This document shows positions 32,274 through 39,962 of a stretch of DNA of 64,000 bases, piece by piece. Position 1 is the first letter of the stretch; every line of letters starts with the position of its first letter. Both the position numbers and the translations under genes were made by a program. Source of the stretch: Halorhabdus amylolytica (lineage in GTDB: Archaea; Halobacteriota; Halobacteria; Halobacteriales; Haloarculaceae); assembly GCF_004944975.1 (NCBI RefSeq), contig NZ_SPQG01000015.1, positions 1 to 64,000 of the forward strand, written 5' to 3'. The notes below the pieces were generated by a model. That model searched no databases. It saw only the letters and a list, made by a program, of their open reading frames with translations, and had not been told where the DNA came from.

Positions 32274-32564
32274 TTATTCACTCCGGTTGCGTTTGACCGG
32301 CAGGACGACGGCCTGGACGATGTCGCCTTCCTCGATGTCGAGCGCCTCACGCTCGGCGTCAGGGATCGACAGCCGCCCGCCGCTCTGGACACGGGTCTTG
32401 AACGTTGCCAACTGACTCATCGTCCCGAGCTGGTTCATGTCCAGGCCGGCTGACGTCCCCCCCATCATCTGGCGGAGCATCTCCTGCTGTTGTTCGAGCG
32501 CCTTCTCGCTCGCTTCCGTGAACATCGCGGGCGGCCATGGAAAGCCGTCGTCCTCGTCTGTCAT
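32274..32564 (-). CDS. phaR: AbrB-domain regulator of PHA synthesis
   Basis: A 96-residue protein. Residues 1-50 are helical and Met/Gln-rich (EKALEQQQEMLRQMMGGTSA). Residues 55-96 form a SpoVT/AbrB-type swapped-hairpin domain (RVQSGGRLSIPDAEREALDI, then GDIVQAVVLPVKR). Its place before phaP matches PhaR of haloarchaeal pha clusters, a PHA-responsive regulator of its own operon. The ATG at 32564 is the only start that gives a sensible N-terminus. A palindrome lies upstream at 32607-32621. Confidence 0.88.
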   Translation of the reverse strand: MTDEDDGFPWPPAMFTEASEKALEQQQEMLRQMMGGTSAGLDMNQLGTMSQLATFKTRVQSGGRLSIPDAEREALDIEEGDIVQAVVLPVKRNRSE

Positions 32565-32606
32565 CGGTCGACTATACATACAGCCTACAGATACATAAGC
32601 TTTCCT

Positions 32607-32621
32607 CTCAATACCATTGAG
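32607..32621. promoter_or_regulatory. Candidate PhaR operator
   Basis: CTCAAT-ACC-ATTGAG is a perfect palindrome with 6-bp arms, 43-57 bp upstream of phaR, just upstream of the TATA-like CTTATGTATC (complement of 32592-32601). Binding of PhaR is inferred from position only. Confidence 0.5.
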
Positions 32622-32788
32622 TACCATCAGATGGCACCACTTGTTGTACTGTCCGGTACCGACGGCTCGGGACCGCTCAATAATCCAGTGATAACGACGA
32701 GGTCGTCGAATGAGTCCTCCCGTAGGAGTGGCTTCAGAGCGGTCCACGCCACACAGTTTAGTAGCGGGCCGCCGAACCGTCGAACGCA

Positions 32789-33265
32789 ATGAGCGACAAT
32801 CCGGATTCGACACTCGAGGGCGGTACCGACCTCCCCGGGTGGGAGTGGGAACGCACAGTCGAGGACAGCGACGCGATCGACGTCGGAGACAGCGTCACGT
32901 TCAGCAAGGAGATCAGCGACGAAGACGTGAACAGTTTCGCGCAAGCTAGCGGCGACACCAATCCCCTCCACCTCGAGAACGACTACGCGGAAGGCACGCG
33001 CTTTGGCGGCCGGATCGCCCACGGCATGCTTGTCGGTGGCCTCATCAGCGCCGCCCTTGCGCGCTTCCCGGGCACGGTTGTCTATCTCTCTCAGGACTTC
33101 GAATTCAAAGGACCCGTCCGCATCGGTGACCGGGCCACAGCGGAGGTCGAGGTGGTTGATACCCTCGAAGGAGGACGATACCGGCTGTCGACACAGGTCG
33201 TCGACGACGACGAGGTAGTCATCGACGGCGAGGCCGTCGTCCTGATCGACGAGGAACCCACCTGA
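32789..33265 (+). CDS. phaJ: (R)-specific enoyl-CoA hydratase, MaoC type
   Basis: Converts enoyl-CoA to (R)-3-hydroxyacyl-CoA, the PHA monomer, linking beta-oxidation to PHA synthesis. The 158-residue hot-dog-fold protein has the hydratase-2 motif ASGDTNPLHLENDYAEGTRF followed by GGRIAHGML, with the catalytic Asp and His. A TATA-like GTTTAG at about 32756-32761 suits the ATG at 32789 on a leaderless message. It is divergent from phaR, so the 225-bp spacer serves both sides of the pha cluster. Confidence 0.92.
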   Translation: MSDNPDSTLEGGTDLPGWEWERTVEDSDAIDVGDSVTFSKEISDEDVNSFAQASGDTNPLHLENDYAEGTRFGGRIAHGMLVGGLISAALARFPGTVVYLSQDFEFKGPVRIGDRATAEVEVVDTLEGGRYRLSTQVVDDDEVVIDGEAVVLIDEEPT

Positions 33266-33292
33266 GTTGCGGCGGGGAGACCGGCGGACCTG

Positions 33293-33829
33293 TTACTTCT
33301 CGACGACGAGCATCGCGACGCGTTCGAGGACGATTTCCGACAGCGTCGCGTCGGTCGCGGCCCGCTCAGCGTCGGTGATATCGAAGAACTCAGCGATACG
33401 TTCGGGATCGGACTTCCCCAGCGTCTCTGTCGGTTCGAGACACTCCATCGCTTCGACGACTTCGCAGGCCGCCTGTTCGCGTGCGGCCACGCTGTCGTCA
33501 GCGACCTCGCTTTCACGATCGCCCGCCGCGTGACAGACGACGATCACCGAGTGTTCACCCCGGGAGACTCCCATCGCCAGGGCGTCCTCGATCTGACGTC
33601 GACCCGCCGCGTACAGCAGGATCTCCACCGCCGGCTCCCTGGCGATCATCTCCCCGCGCTCGTGAGACCGATCCGCCAGTTCACAGGCCCGACGGAGGTG
33701 GTCACGATCGGTGACGTATCGCGCGTCGAAGGCCTGGACCGCTACACCATGCTCGGCCCCGATGGCGTCGAGCCGATCGAGAAACCCGTCCAGATCGTCG
33801 ATCCGGAGTGTCCCTTCGACCACCTCCAT
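33293..33829 (-). CDS. cgi121: KEOPS complex subunit Cgi121
   Basis: Subunit of the KEOPS/EKC complex, which makes N6-threonylcarbamoyladenosine at tRNA position 37; Cgi121 binds tRNA and the Bud32 kinase. The 178-residue protein carries AVQAFDARYVTDRDHLRRAC, PAVEILLYAAGRRQIEDALA and the acidic C-terminal region of the family. The ATG at 33829 overlaps the hel308 stop by one base, and this helicase-Cgi121 coupling is common in haloarchaea. Confidence 0.92.
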   Translation of the reverse strand: MEVVEGTLRIDDLDGFLDRLDAIGAEHGVAVQAFDARYVTDRDHLRRACELADRSHERGEMIAREPAVEILLYAAGRRQIEDALAMGVSRGEHSVIVVCHAAGDRESEVADDSVAAREQAACEVVEAMECLEPTETLGKSDPERIAEFFDITDAERAATDATLSEIVLERVAMLVVEK

Positions 33830-36201
33830 CAGAAGTCACCCAGACTAGACTGATCAGCCAGGTCGCCGTCCTCGTCCTCGGCACCGTCCCGTTCGACGGA
33901 ACCAGCGCCCTTCGCGGCCGTTTCTCCGTCGTTTCCCCCTGTTGGCGAGGTGGCCCCGTCCGGTTCAACCGGCGTCACGCCATCCATCGAGGGGTCGCGG
34001 TGGCCGGCGTTCTCCAGAATGTTTTCGGCAGTCTTCTCCCGGCCACGGAGCGCCCCCAGCACGACGCCTTTCTCGGCCTCCCGGAGGTCCTCCCGGGATT
34101 CGATTCCGGCAGCGAACAGTCGACGGGCACGCTTGCGTCCCACACCGCGCACCCCCGCGAGATCGACGAGTTCCGCCCGGACGCCGTGTTCGACGCGCAC
34201 GCGTGCCTCCCTGATCGTCGACGTTACGTCCAGGCCGACCTCGCCGGCTAGCCGCTCGGCGGCGTTGAGCAACCACGACGCCGTCTCGACCTTTCCACGG
34301 ATGTCGCCCGGCCCGACGCCGTACCGGTCCGTGATGACACCTTCCTCGACCTCGTCGGCCCAGTCTTCCAGCAAGCGGGCGGTCTTCAGCGCCGACAGCC
34401 AGTCCTCGAAGCGTCCCTCCTCGAACTCGCTGGGCATCGCTCCGAGGAACTCCTCTTCGCGCTCGTAGGCCTCCATCGTGTACTCCTCCTCGTCGCCCGA
34501 TCGGAGATAGAGTTCGTACATGTCCGGCGTCCGGGAGACCAGATGATAGAGCCCCATCGCGGTCGGATCCTGGGCGCCTTCCAGCCCGTCGAGGATCGTC
34601 GCCGCACTCATCGGATCGAGATACAGCCGCGAGACTGTCTGACCGATGGAAGTCGCCCGCAGTCTTTCGTTCTCGCCGTCTCCGCGCGTAAGGAAATCGT
34701 TTGTTTCGAGGTAAGCGATGACCTCGTCGACGACCGTCTCCAGGCGACCCCCCTCGGTCGTCTGGCTGGCGTACAGCGTGGCTTCGAGAAAGTCGAGCAG
34801 GCCGTCCCGGGAGTTCGCGAAGCCCGAGGCGACCGTCGAAAGAATGTGCGTCCGGAGGGCTGGTTCGGCCGCGAGTTTCGAGCGGACCGGTTCGGGATCG
34901 GCCCAGACGTAGCGTTCGAACAGTTCGTCGAGTTCGTCGTGGCTGCTCGCCAGGAGAAGCGCCTCACCGTAGGGGTCCAGCCCCGGACGGCCAGCCCGCC
35001 CCATCATCTGGTGGACTTCCAGCACGGAGAGGGGCTGCATCCCGCCTGCGGTCCCGTCGTAGCGCCGCCAGTCCCGGACGACGACGCGCCGTGAAGGGGT
35101 ATTGACGCCCGCTGCCAACGTCGGCGTCGCCGCGATAACCTTCACCAGCCGCTCCTGAAACGCGTCCTCGACGAGCGAGCGGTGTTCCCGGGAGAGCCCG
35201 GCGTGGTGGAAGGCCGCGCCCCCCTCGACGGCCTCGGCGAGATCGTCGCTGGTTTCGGTGTCGCTGACCTCGCGGATCTCCGTGGCGATGTCGGCGAGTC
35301 GATCACGTTCATCACCCTCGAGATGGGGCTCTGTCGTCGATGCGAGTCGCCGGGCGGCCGCCTCGGCGTTCCGCCGTGAGTTGACGAACACCAGCGTCGA
35401 ACCGTCGTCTTCGAGGGTGTCCCGGACGATGGCCGCCGTCTGTTTCTCGCTGTCTCTGACCGGGAGGCGCTTCTGATTGCCGTCCTCTAAATGGAGGGCC
35501 TGCCCGTAGTGGACCCCCTTCTTCAGGTCGATCGGTCGCCACGTCGAGTCGACGAGTTCCGCGTCCAGCCATTCCGCGAGCGCGTCGGCGTTGCCGATCG
35601 TCGCCGACAGTGCGACCGTCTGGAGATCCGGGTTGCGCTTGCGCAACTTCGCGAGCGTGACCTCCAGGGTCGGCCCCCGCTCGCCGTCGTCGACGAGATG
35701 GACCTCGTCGGCCACAACACAATCGAGATCGTCGATCCAGGGCGCGTCGTTTCGCACGAGGGAATCGACCTTCTCGCTGGTGGCGACAACGACGTCTTTG
35801 CCGGCGAGCCACCCGCCGTCACTCTCGTAGTTGCCCGTCGAAACGCCGACATCCAGACCGTAGGACTCGAACTGTTCGAACTCCGTGCGTTTTTCGCTGG
35901 CGAGCGCACGCAACGGGACGATATAGAGGGCGGTACCGGCAGTGTCACCCTCGTGAGGGGCATCCGTGTCCTCGCCGTCGACATCCTCGTCGCTGTCACC
36001 GCCCCTGATCGCCGAGAACATCGCGAGTTCAGCGATGAGGGTCTTCCCGCTGGCCGTGGGGACGCTCGCCACGAGATTGCCACCGTCGGTGACGCCCCGC
36101 TCGACGGCCTCGGTCTGGGGCGGATACAGTTCCTCGATTCCCTCCTCACGGAGGTGCTCGGGCAACCACGCCGGAACCCCCGGGATGTCCGCAACGTCCA
36201 T
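33829..36201 (-). CDS. hel308: ATP-dependent DNA helicase Hel308
   Basis: Superfamily 2 3'-5' helicase that acts at stalled replication forks. The 790-residue protein has the Q-motif region [12 protein letters not shown], Walker [10 protein letters not shown] near 45-53, DEVH near 141-144 ([12 protein letters not shown]), the SAT motif LSATIGNAD, motif [12 protein letters not shown], a ratchet domain and a C-terminal helix-hairpin-helix ([20 protein letters not shown]). An acidic insertion (about 68-85) and an acidic tail are halophilic additions. The tail ends in QSSLGDF, close to a C-terminal partner-binding peptide such as a PIP or RPA-type motif. Confidence 0.95.
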   Translation of the reverse strand: MDVADIPGVPAWLPEHLREEGIEELYPPQTEAVERGVTDGGNLVASVPTASGKTLIAELAMFSAIRGGDSDEDVDGEDTDAPHEGDTAGTALYIVPLRALASEKRTEFEQFESYGLDVGVSTGNYESDGGWLAGKDVVVATSEKVDSLVRNDAPWIDDLDCVVADEVHLVDDGERGPTLEVTLAKLRKRNPDLQTVALSATIGNADALAEWLDAELVDSTWRPIDLKKGVHYGQALHLEDGNQKRLPVRDSEKQTAAIVRDTLEDDGSTLVFVNSRRNAEAAARRLASTTEPHLEGDERDRLADIATEIREVSDTETSDDLAEAVEGGAAFHHAGLSREHRSLVEDAFQERLVKVIAATPTLAAGVNTPSRRVVVRDWRRYDGTAGGMQPLSVLEVHQMMGRAGRPGLDPYGEALLLASSHDELDELFERYVWADPEPVRSKLAAEPALRTHILSTVASGFANSRDGLLDFLEATLYASQTTEGGRLETVVDEVIAYLETNDFLTRGDGENERLRATSIGQTVSRLYLDPMSAATILDGLEGAQDPTAMGLYHLVSRTPDMYELYLRSGDEEEYTMEAYEREEEFLGAMPSEFEEGRFEDWLSALKTARLLEDWADEVEEGVITDRYGVGPGDIRGKVETASWLLNAAERLAGEVGLDVTSTIREARVRVEHGVRAELVDLAGVRGVGRKRARRLFAAGIESREDLREAEKGVVLGALRGREKTAENILENAGHRDPSMDGVTPVEPDGATSPTGGNDGETAAKGAGSVERDGAEDEDGDLADQSSLGDF

Positions 36202-36645
36202 TGGGCATGTGTTGGGTCGGCCCCCGGTTTAAGGGTTCGTTCGCGGGCCGATCCGACCGCAGCCCCGACTACCGGTCCATCCCCCGAAACCCCTCGAACT
36301 CGTAGTCGATCGCCCAGACGTTCCACTCGTCGTCCTCGGAGAGCGACTATAGCCGTGGACGATCCTCCGTCTCCGGCCATCGGAATCTCGTAGGACATGT
36401 CCGCGAGGACTCCCTATCCCGCCCTGTCCCGGACTGCCAATCCCCTGGTACCTGATGTCCCACGCTATCCCTATCTATTGACGCGCCACACTGACGACGG
36501 AACCGATACTCGTGCCCGACTGGCACACCACACGCCAGACATTCCCCGGAGTGACGCCCGAAGACATCGACGTAGCTATCGTCATGTATACACACTGCAG
36601 TACCTGGGCTAGAGATCCGAACGACATTCGTCCGGGAACGGACCC
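36202..36645. other. Intergenic region with a gene remnant
   Basis: The only protein-like text is on the minus strand at 36269-36350, where SLSEDDEWNVWAIDYEFEGF is followed by RGMDR and a stop. It looks like the 3' end of a lost gene. Other frames are Arg/Pro-rich and not credible. The remaining sequence is 3' flank of the GH5 gene. Confidence 0.35.
36269..36350 (-). pseudogene. 3' remnant of an unidentified gene
   Basis: About 27 codons with plausible protein composition (DDEWNVWAIDYEFEGFRGMD) end in a stop codon at 36269-36271. No start or upstream body is present. Confidence 0.35.
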
Positions 36646-37962
36646 TCAACTGTCGACGATGATACAGTCGATATCGTAGTACCCCCACCCTTTCTCAACC
36701 GTGATAGTGTTGGTCCCTGAATCGAACGAAAACGTCCCAACAGTAGTTGTCCGGAACGTGCCCGTCTGTTCGAGGAGTGGCTCGGCCACCTGAGTCCCGT
36801 TAATGGAGAGTTCACACTTTTTATCGCCGTATTCCGAAGCGTACCGGAGTTTGACGGCTCGATCGCCACTGGCAGCCGAATCAAAGGAGACCGTCACAGT
36901 GTCACCGCTGTCGTGGAACTCGGTGACGTAGCTGTCCCCCCAGTAACCCGACCGTGTCGTCGACGTAGTGACACCATCGAGAGTGTGGTATTCGGCGTTG
37001 AGATACTGGGTTTCCGTGTCGCTGTCGCCGCCGTCTCCGAGTTTATCTTCGATCGTGCTGAAGTAATCCGTCGTCGAATACGAACTAGCACAACTGTCGC
37101 CCCAGAACGGCGTCATCATGTTCATGTCTTCACCGTCACCGTTCCAGGCCCACCCGAGAACTGGCCACCCCAGTGAGGAGGCGTGATCAACCAGCCCAGA
37201 CCAGTCCGCGTCCCCGTCGCGGCGACTCCCGAATTCACCGATCATGCAGGGGTACCCACCGTCGTTGTCGTCGAGGTCGTCGAGGTCGCTCGTCTCGACC
37301 CACCGCCCCTGATCGGAGTTCCATGCACTCGGATACACGTGTCCCGAGAGAATGACGTTATCGTCCGTGATGTCGCCGGCCGCGTCGGCCGCTATCTGAT
37401 ACTCCTGGGCGTAGCCCGGAATGTCACAGACGATCGGACCGCTGTAGTCGGTCTCGTCACGGACCGTACCCAATGCGTCGTTGTACGCGTCGGCGTATTC
37501 GCTCCGAGTCGTGTCGTGGCTCCCCCACTCGTTGTGGAGGTTGACAGTGAACGACGAGTTCGCCGACAGGTAACTGTAGTTGTCCGTCCACCACTGTGCT
37601 GCATCGAGGAGGTCCTGTTTGGTGTTCGAACCGTTATTCGGATAGTGATGACAGGTTGCGATGACCTCGTATCCGTTGTCGTTCGCTTCGTCGATCCATC
37701 GCCGCGCGTCGGAAAGTGTCGCCTGGCTTTCTCCCCACGAAGGCGGCTCTATCTCGATTCGAACCGTCCGAATATCGGGGTAATCGCCCATCGAATCCCA
37801 CCCGATATCTTGATCGCCGTTACAGAAATACGACGGTTGCAAGTTCACGCCGTCGCCCATTGACGCCCCCTCCGCGCGTGATTGCTCCGAACCGACTACT
37901 AATCCAGCCCCGATCGTTACACTGATCGCCGATGTCTGTAAAATTTCACGTCGAGTTAACAT
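36646..37962 (-). CDS. Tat-exported GH5-type glycoside hydrolase with C-terminal carbohydrate-binding module
   Basis: A 438-residue exported enzyme. The N-terminal Tat signal is MLTRREILQTSAISVTIGAG. The catalytic TIM-barrel part (about 37-305) shows the GH5/clan A acid-base in NLHNEWG (Glu145) and the probable nucleophile in MIGEFGS (Glu243), with HVYP between them, a set usual for mannanases and endoglucanases. After an acidic linker (DGGDSDTETQ), residues about 315-438 form a beta-sandwich of the galactose-binding-like CBM6/35 type (VKLRYASEYGDKKCELSING). The ATG at 37962 is preferred to the TTG at 37971. The substrate is probably beta-mannan or beta-glucan, unproven. Confidence 0.78.
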   Translation of the reverse strand: MLTRREILQTSAISVTIGAGLVVGSEQSRAEGASMGDGVNLQPSYFCNGDQDIGWDSMGDYPDIRTVRIEIEPPSWGESQATLSDARRWIDEANDNGYEVIATCHHYPNNGSNTKQDLLDAAQWWTDNYSYLSANSSFTVNLHNEWGSHDTTRSEYADAYNDALGTVRDETDYSGPIVCDIPGYAQEYQIAADAAGDITDDNVILSGHVYPSAWNSDQGRWVETSDLDDLDDNDGGYPCMIGEFGSRRDGDADWSGLVDHASSLGWPVLGWAWNGDGEDMNMMTPFWGDSCASSYSTTDYFSTIEDKLGDGGDSDTETQYLNAEYHTLDGVTTSTTRSGYWGDSYVTEFHDSGDTVTVSFDSAASGDRAVKLRYASEYGDKKCELSINGTQVAEPLLEQTGTFRTTTVGTFSFDSGTNTITVEKGWGYYDIDCIIVDS

Positions 37963-38194
37963 ATTATTCAAGAATTACATTGAAGACAACGATTATAAAA
38001 GTTATTGCTAGAGATTATTTATCAGCTGTCTCATTTTTCTCGGCGATACAGACCCACGAGACCATAGTTTTACGTACATCGAATCCGGGAAAAGTGACTT
38101 CTCATCCCTTTTTGAACGGGTTTCGCGATCTTGGATAGCCTTTGCCACGAGACGTGACCCGCATATCTATTGTCTTCGCAGTCAAACGACCACT

Positions 38195-38440
38195 ATGAGG
38201 GTCGAATTCGATCGTGACACCTGCATCGGGATGTTCCAGTGCGTCGCCGAGTACGACGCCTTCGAACGCGACGAAGACGCAGGCAAGGCGGTGCTCGTCG
38301 GCGGCGAGGAAGCCGGCGACGGGATCGTCTCCCTAGAGGTGTCCGAAAGCGACGAACTCGACGCGAAGTTCGCCGCCCGAACCTGTCCCGTGGACGCGAT
38401 TCGGATTCTCGACGACGAGGACGAGCAGTTGGTACCGTGA
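38195..38440 (+). CDS. Ferredoxin with probable [3Fe-4S] cluster
   Basis: An 81-residue acidic ferredoxin. The cluster motif is CIGMFQC (Cys10, Met13, Cys16) with the last ligand in RTCPVDAI. The second cysteine of the normal CxxCxxC is replaced by Met, which typically gives a three-iron cluster, as in ferredoxins serving cytochrome P450. A CATATCT element about 30 bp upstream fits the ATG at 38195. No partner oxidase lies next to it. Confidence 0.88.
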   Translation: MRVEFDRDTCIGMFQCVAEYDAFERDEDAGKAVLVGGEEAGDGIVSLEVSESDELDAKFAARTCPVDAIRILDDEDEQLVP

Positions 38441-38609
38441 GGGACGGATGTTCATTCGGTTCGGGCACCGCCTCGAGAGACACGTGACGAAGACACGGAA
38501 GCACGATACCGTAGCCCTACAGGGGTGAACGTAACGTCGGATCTATTGCGGTGTTGATGGGTGAGAAGAGGATGACGACCAGAACCACGAACGATCGAGA
38601 CAGAATGGC

Positions 38610-39251
38610 CTATCCAGTGATCCAGTCGATCGTTTCTTCAGTATCCATCAACGCCACTCCGATGTTCTCCAGTTCATCTAGACCTCTATTGTATGTCTTC
38701 GATGTCGCATCCGGAACGAAAACGATCCGATAGTCACGTTCGCTTGCCTCGTAAACGGTCGTTCTGGGACAGTTCGGAAAGTTACACCCACAAATGACGA
38801 CTGTATTTACTGATAGCGTACCCAAGAAGTCGTCGAGGCCGGTCGAATAAAACGCGCCCCACCGTGGCTTGTAGCGTATCCATTCGTTGGAATCAATTTT
38901 CTGGAACGCACCCGCAAGTAGCTGGGTCGCGTCCAGAGACACGCCACCAGACGGTTTCAGTTCCGCGACTAATTCGGCACCCTCGGTACCGGGACGGACG
39001 ATCTCGGCACCGTCCTCGACCGCCTGTCTTCGGCACTGATCTACGTTTGATCCATCGTCACGATACAGGCGAACCACATGGATGACCGGGCGCGCCTCAG
39101 AACGAAACGCCTCAACGAGACACTTCATTTGTGGCACGACAGCAGCTGTGCCGGCGATTCTCGCCGACGCGTCAGGAAGGGTGAAATCGTTTTGCGTATC
39201 GATCGTCAGGAGAGCCGCTTGCTCTGGATCGGGGCGTGTGTACGTATCCAT
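38610..39251 (-). CDS. Isochorismatase-family cysteine hydrolase
   Basis: A 213-residue member of the isochorismatase/nicotinamidase superfamily. The catalytic triad is visible: Asp18 (TIDTQNDF), Lys128 (YKPRWGAFYST) and Cys161 (CNFPNCPRTT). The family hydrolyses isochorismate, nicotinamide, ureidoacrylate or N-carbamoyl compounds. The NCPRTT context with a second Cys (GCNFPNC) is not diagnostic of a known member. Transcribed alone. Confidence 0.85.
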   Translation of the reverse strand: MDTYTRPDPEQAALLTIDTQNDFTLPDASARIAGTAAVVPQMKCLVEAFRSEARPVIHVVRLYRDDGSNVDQCRRQAVEDGAEIVRPGTEGAELVAELKPSGGVSLDATQLLAGAFQKIDSNEWIRYKPRWGAFYSTGLDDFLGTLSVNTVVICGCNFPNCPRTTVYEASERDYRIVFVPDATSKTYNRGLDELENIGVALMDTEETIDWITG

Positions 39252-39464
39252 GTGAAAACAAGATCACAGTGTCTTTTCAAATCTCCGTTCGTTCGGACCT
39301 CAGTAGACATTCCAGCTCGCTACCCGGGCTCGGGGCTTCGCCGTTCGCCGTTCGAGACGCTCTCCCGTCGCGTCTCGCTACGCTGTGCGAGCTGTGGCTT
39401 CCAGGGTTCAAATCCTCACTCTTCCGTTTGGGGGCGCTCGGGAATTTGCTCGCGCCACGCAAAG

Positions 39465-39537
39465 TGGGACCGCGCGGATTTGAACCGCGGTCAACGGCAC
39501 CCAAGGCCGCAAGGATACCAAGCTACCCCACGGTCCC
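39465..39537 (-). tRNA. tRNA-Pro (anticodon TGG)
   Basis: On the minus strand the 73 nt begin GGGACCG and end CGGTCCC plus discriminator A, a 7-bp acceptor stem. The D arm contains GTAGCTTGGTAT, the anticodon stem-loop is GCGGC-CTTGGGT-GCCGT with anticodon TGG, and the T arm is CCGCG-GTTCAAA-TCCGCG-like. No CCA is encoded and no intron is present. Confidence 0.95.
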
Positions 39538-39619
39538 GCGTGATACCGTTACGTCGACACGAGCTAAAGCGTTTCGTTCCGGCCAGAAAGCACATACCGG
39601 CCGGGAGAGCAGTCCGAAC

Positions 39620-39898
39620 ATGGTAACAACATTCGAAATCGCCGCACTCCTCCTCGTCCTGGGGGCCGTCCTCGGTGCGTACTGGATCGTCAAGGCGGTC
39701 AAGCCGTTCATCTGGAACGCGATCGTCGGTCTGGTCGTCCTCCTGCTAGTCGAGATGGTCCTGGGGATCGAGGTCGCGATCACGCCGCTGGTGGTGTTGA
39801 TCGTCGCCATCGGCGGCCTGCCGGGCGCGATCCTCGTGATCTTGCTGGCGGTCCTGGAAGTCGCGTTCGTCCCCGGCGCGATCGTCTTCCTGCTGTAA
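39620..39898 (+). CDS. BofA-family-like membrane protein
   Basis: A 92-residue protein made almost entirely of three hydrophobic segments (about 5-22, 30-50, 57-88). The N-terminal segment VLGAYWIVKAVKPFIWNAIVGL resembles the archaeal proteins annotated as pro-sigmaK processing inhibitor BofA family, although archaea have no sigmaK. The function in archaea is unknown. The ATG at 39620 follows the tRNA gene divergently by about 80 bp. Confidence 0.75.
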   Translation: MVTTFEIAALLLVLGAVLGAYWIVKAVKPFIWNAIVGLVVLLLVEMVLGIEVAITPLVVLIVAIGGLPGAILVILLAVLEVAFVPGAIVFLL

Positions 39899-39962
39899 CA
39901 CGGGCTCGCATCCGGGTTCGCTGGTCCGCGTCCAGAAAGTTGACGTCGAGAACCGCGGTCGG

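Noticed and set aside
36347-36688. Minus-strand frame with CLACGVPVGHEYRFRRQCG resembling a zinc ribbon
   Set aside because: It overlaps the 3' end of the GH5 gene in another frame, has no helix or domain context, and the composition is not halophilic (Arg-rich).
39395-39425. GGGTTCAAATCC sequence resembling a tRNA T arm, near tRNA-Pro
   Set aside because: The flanking bases do not form a 5-bp T stem and no acceptor or anticodon arms can be folded, so it is not a second tRNA or a clear attachment site.
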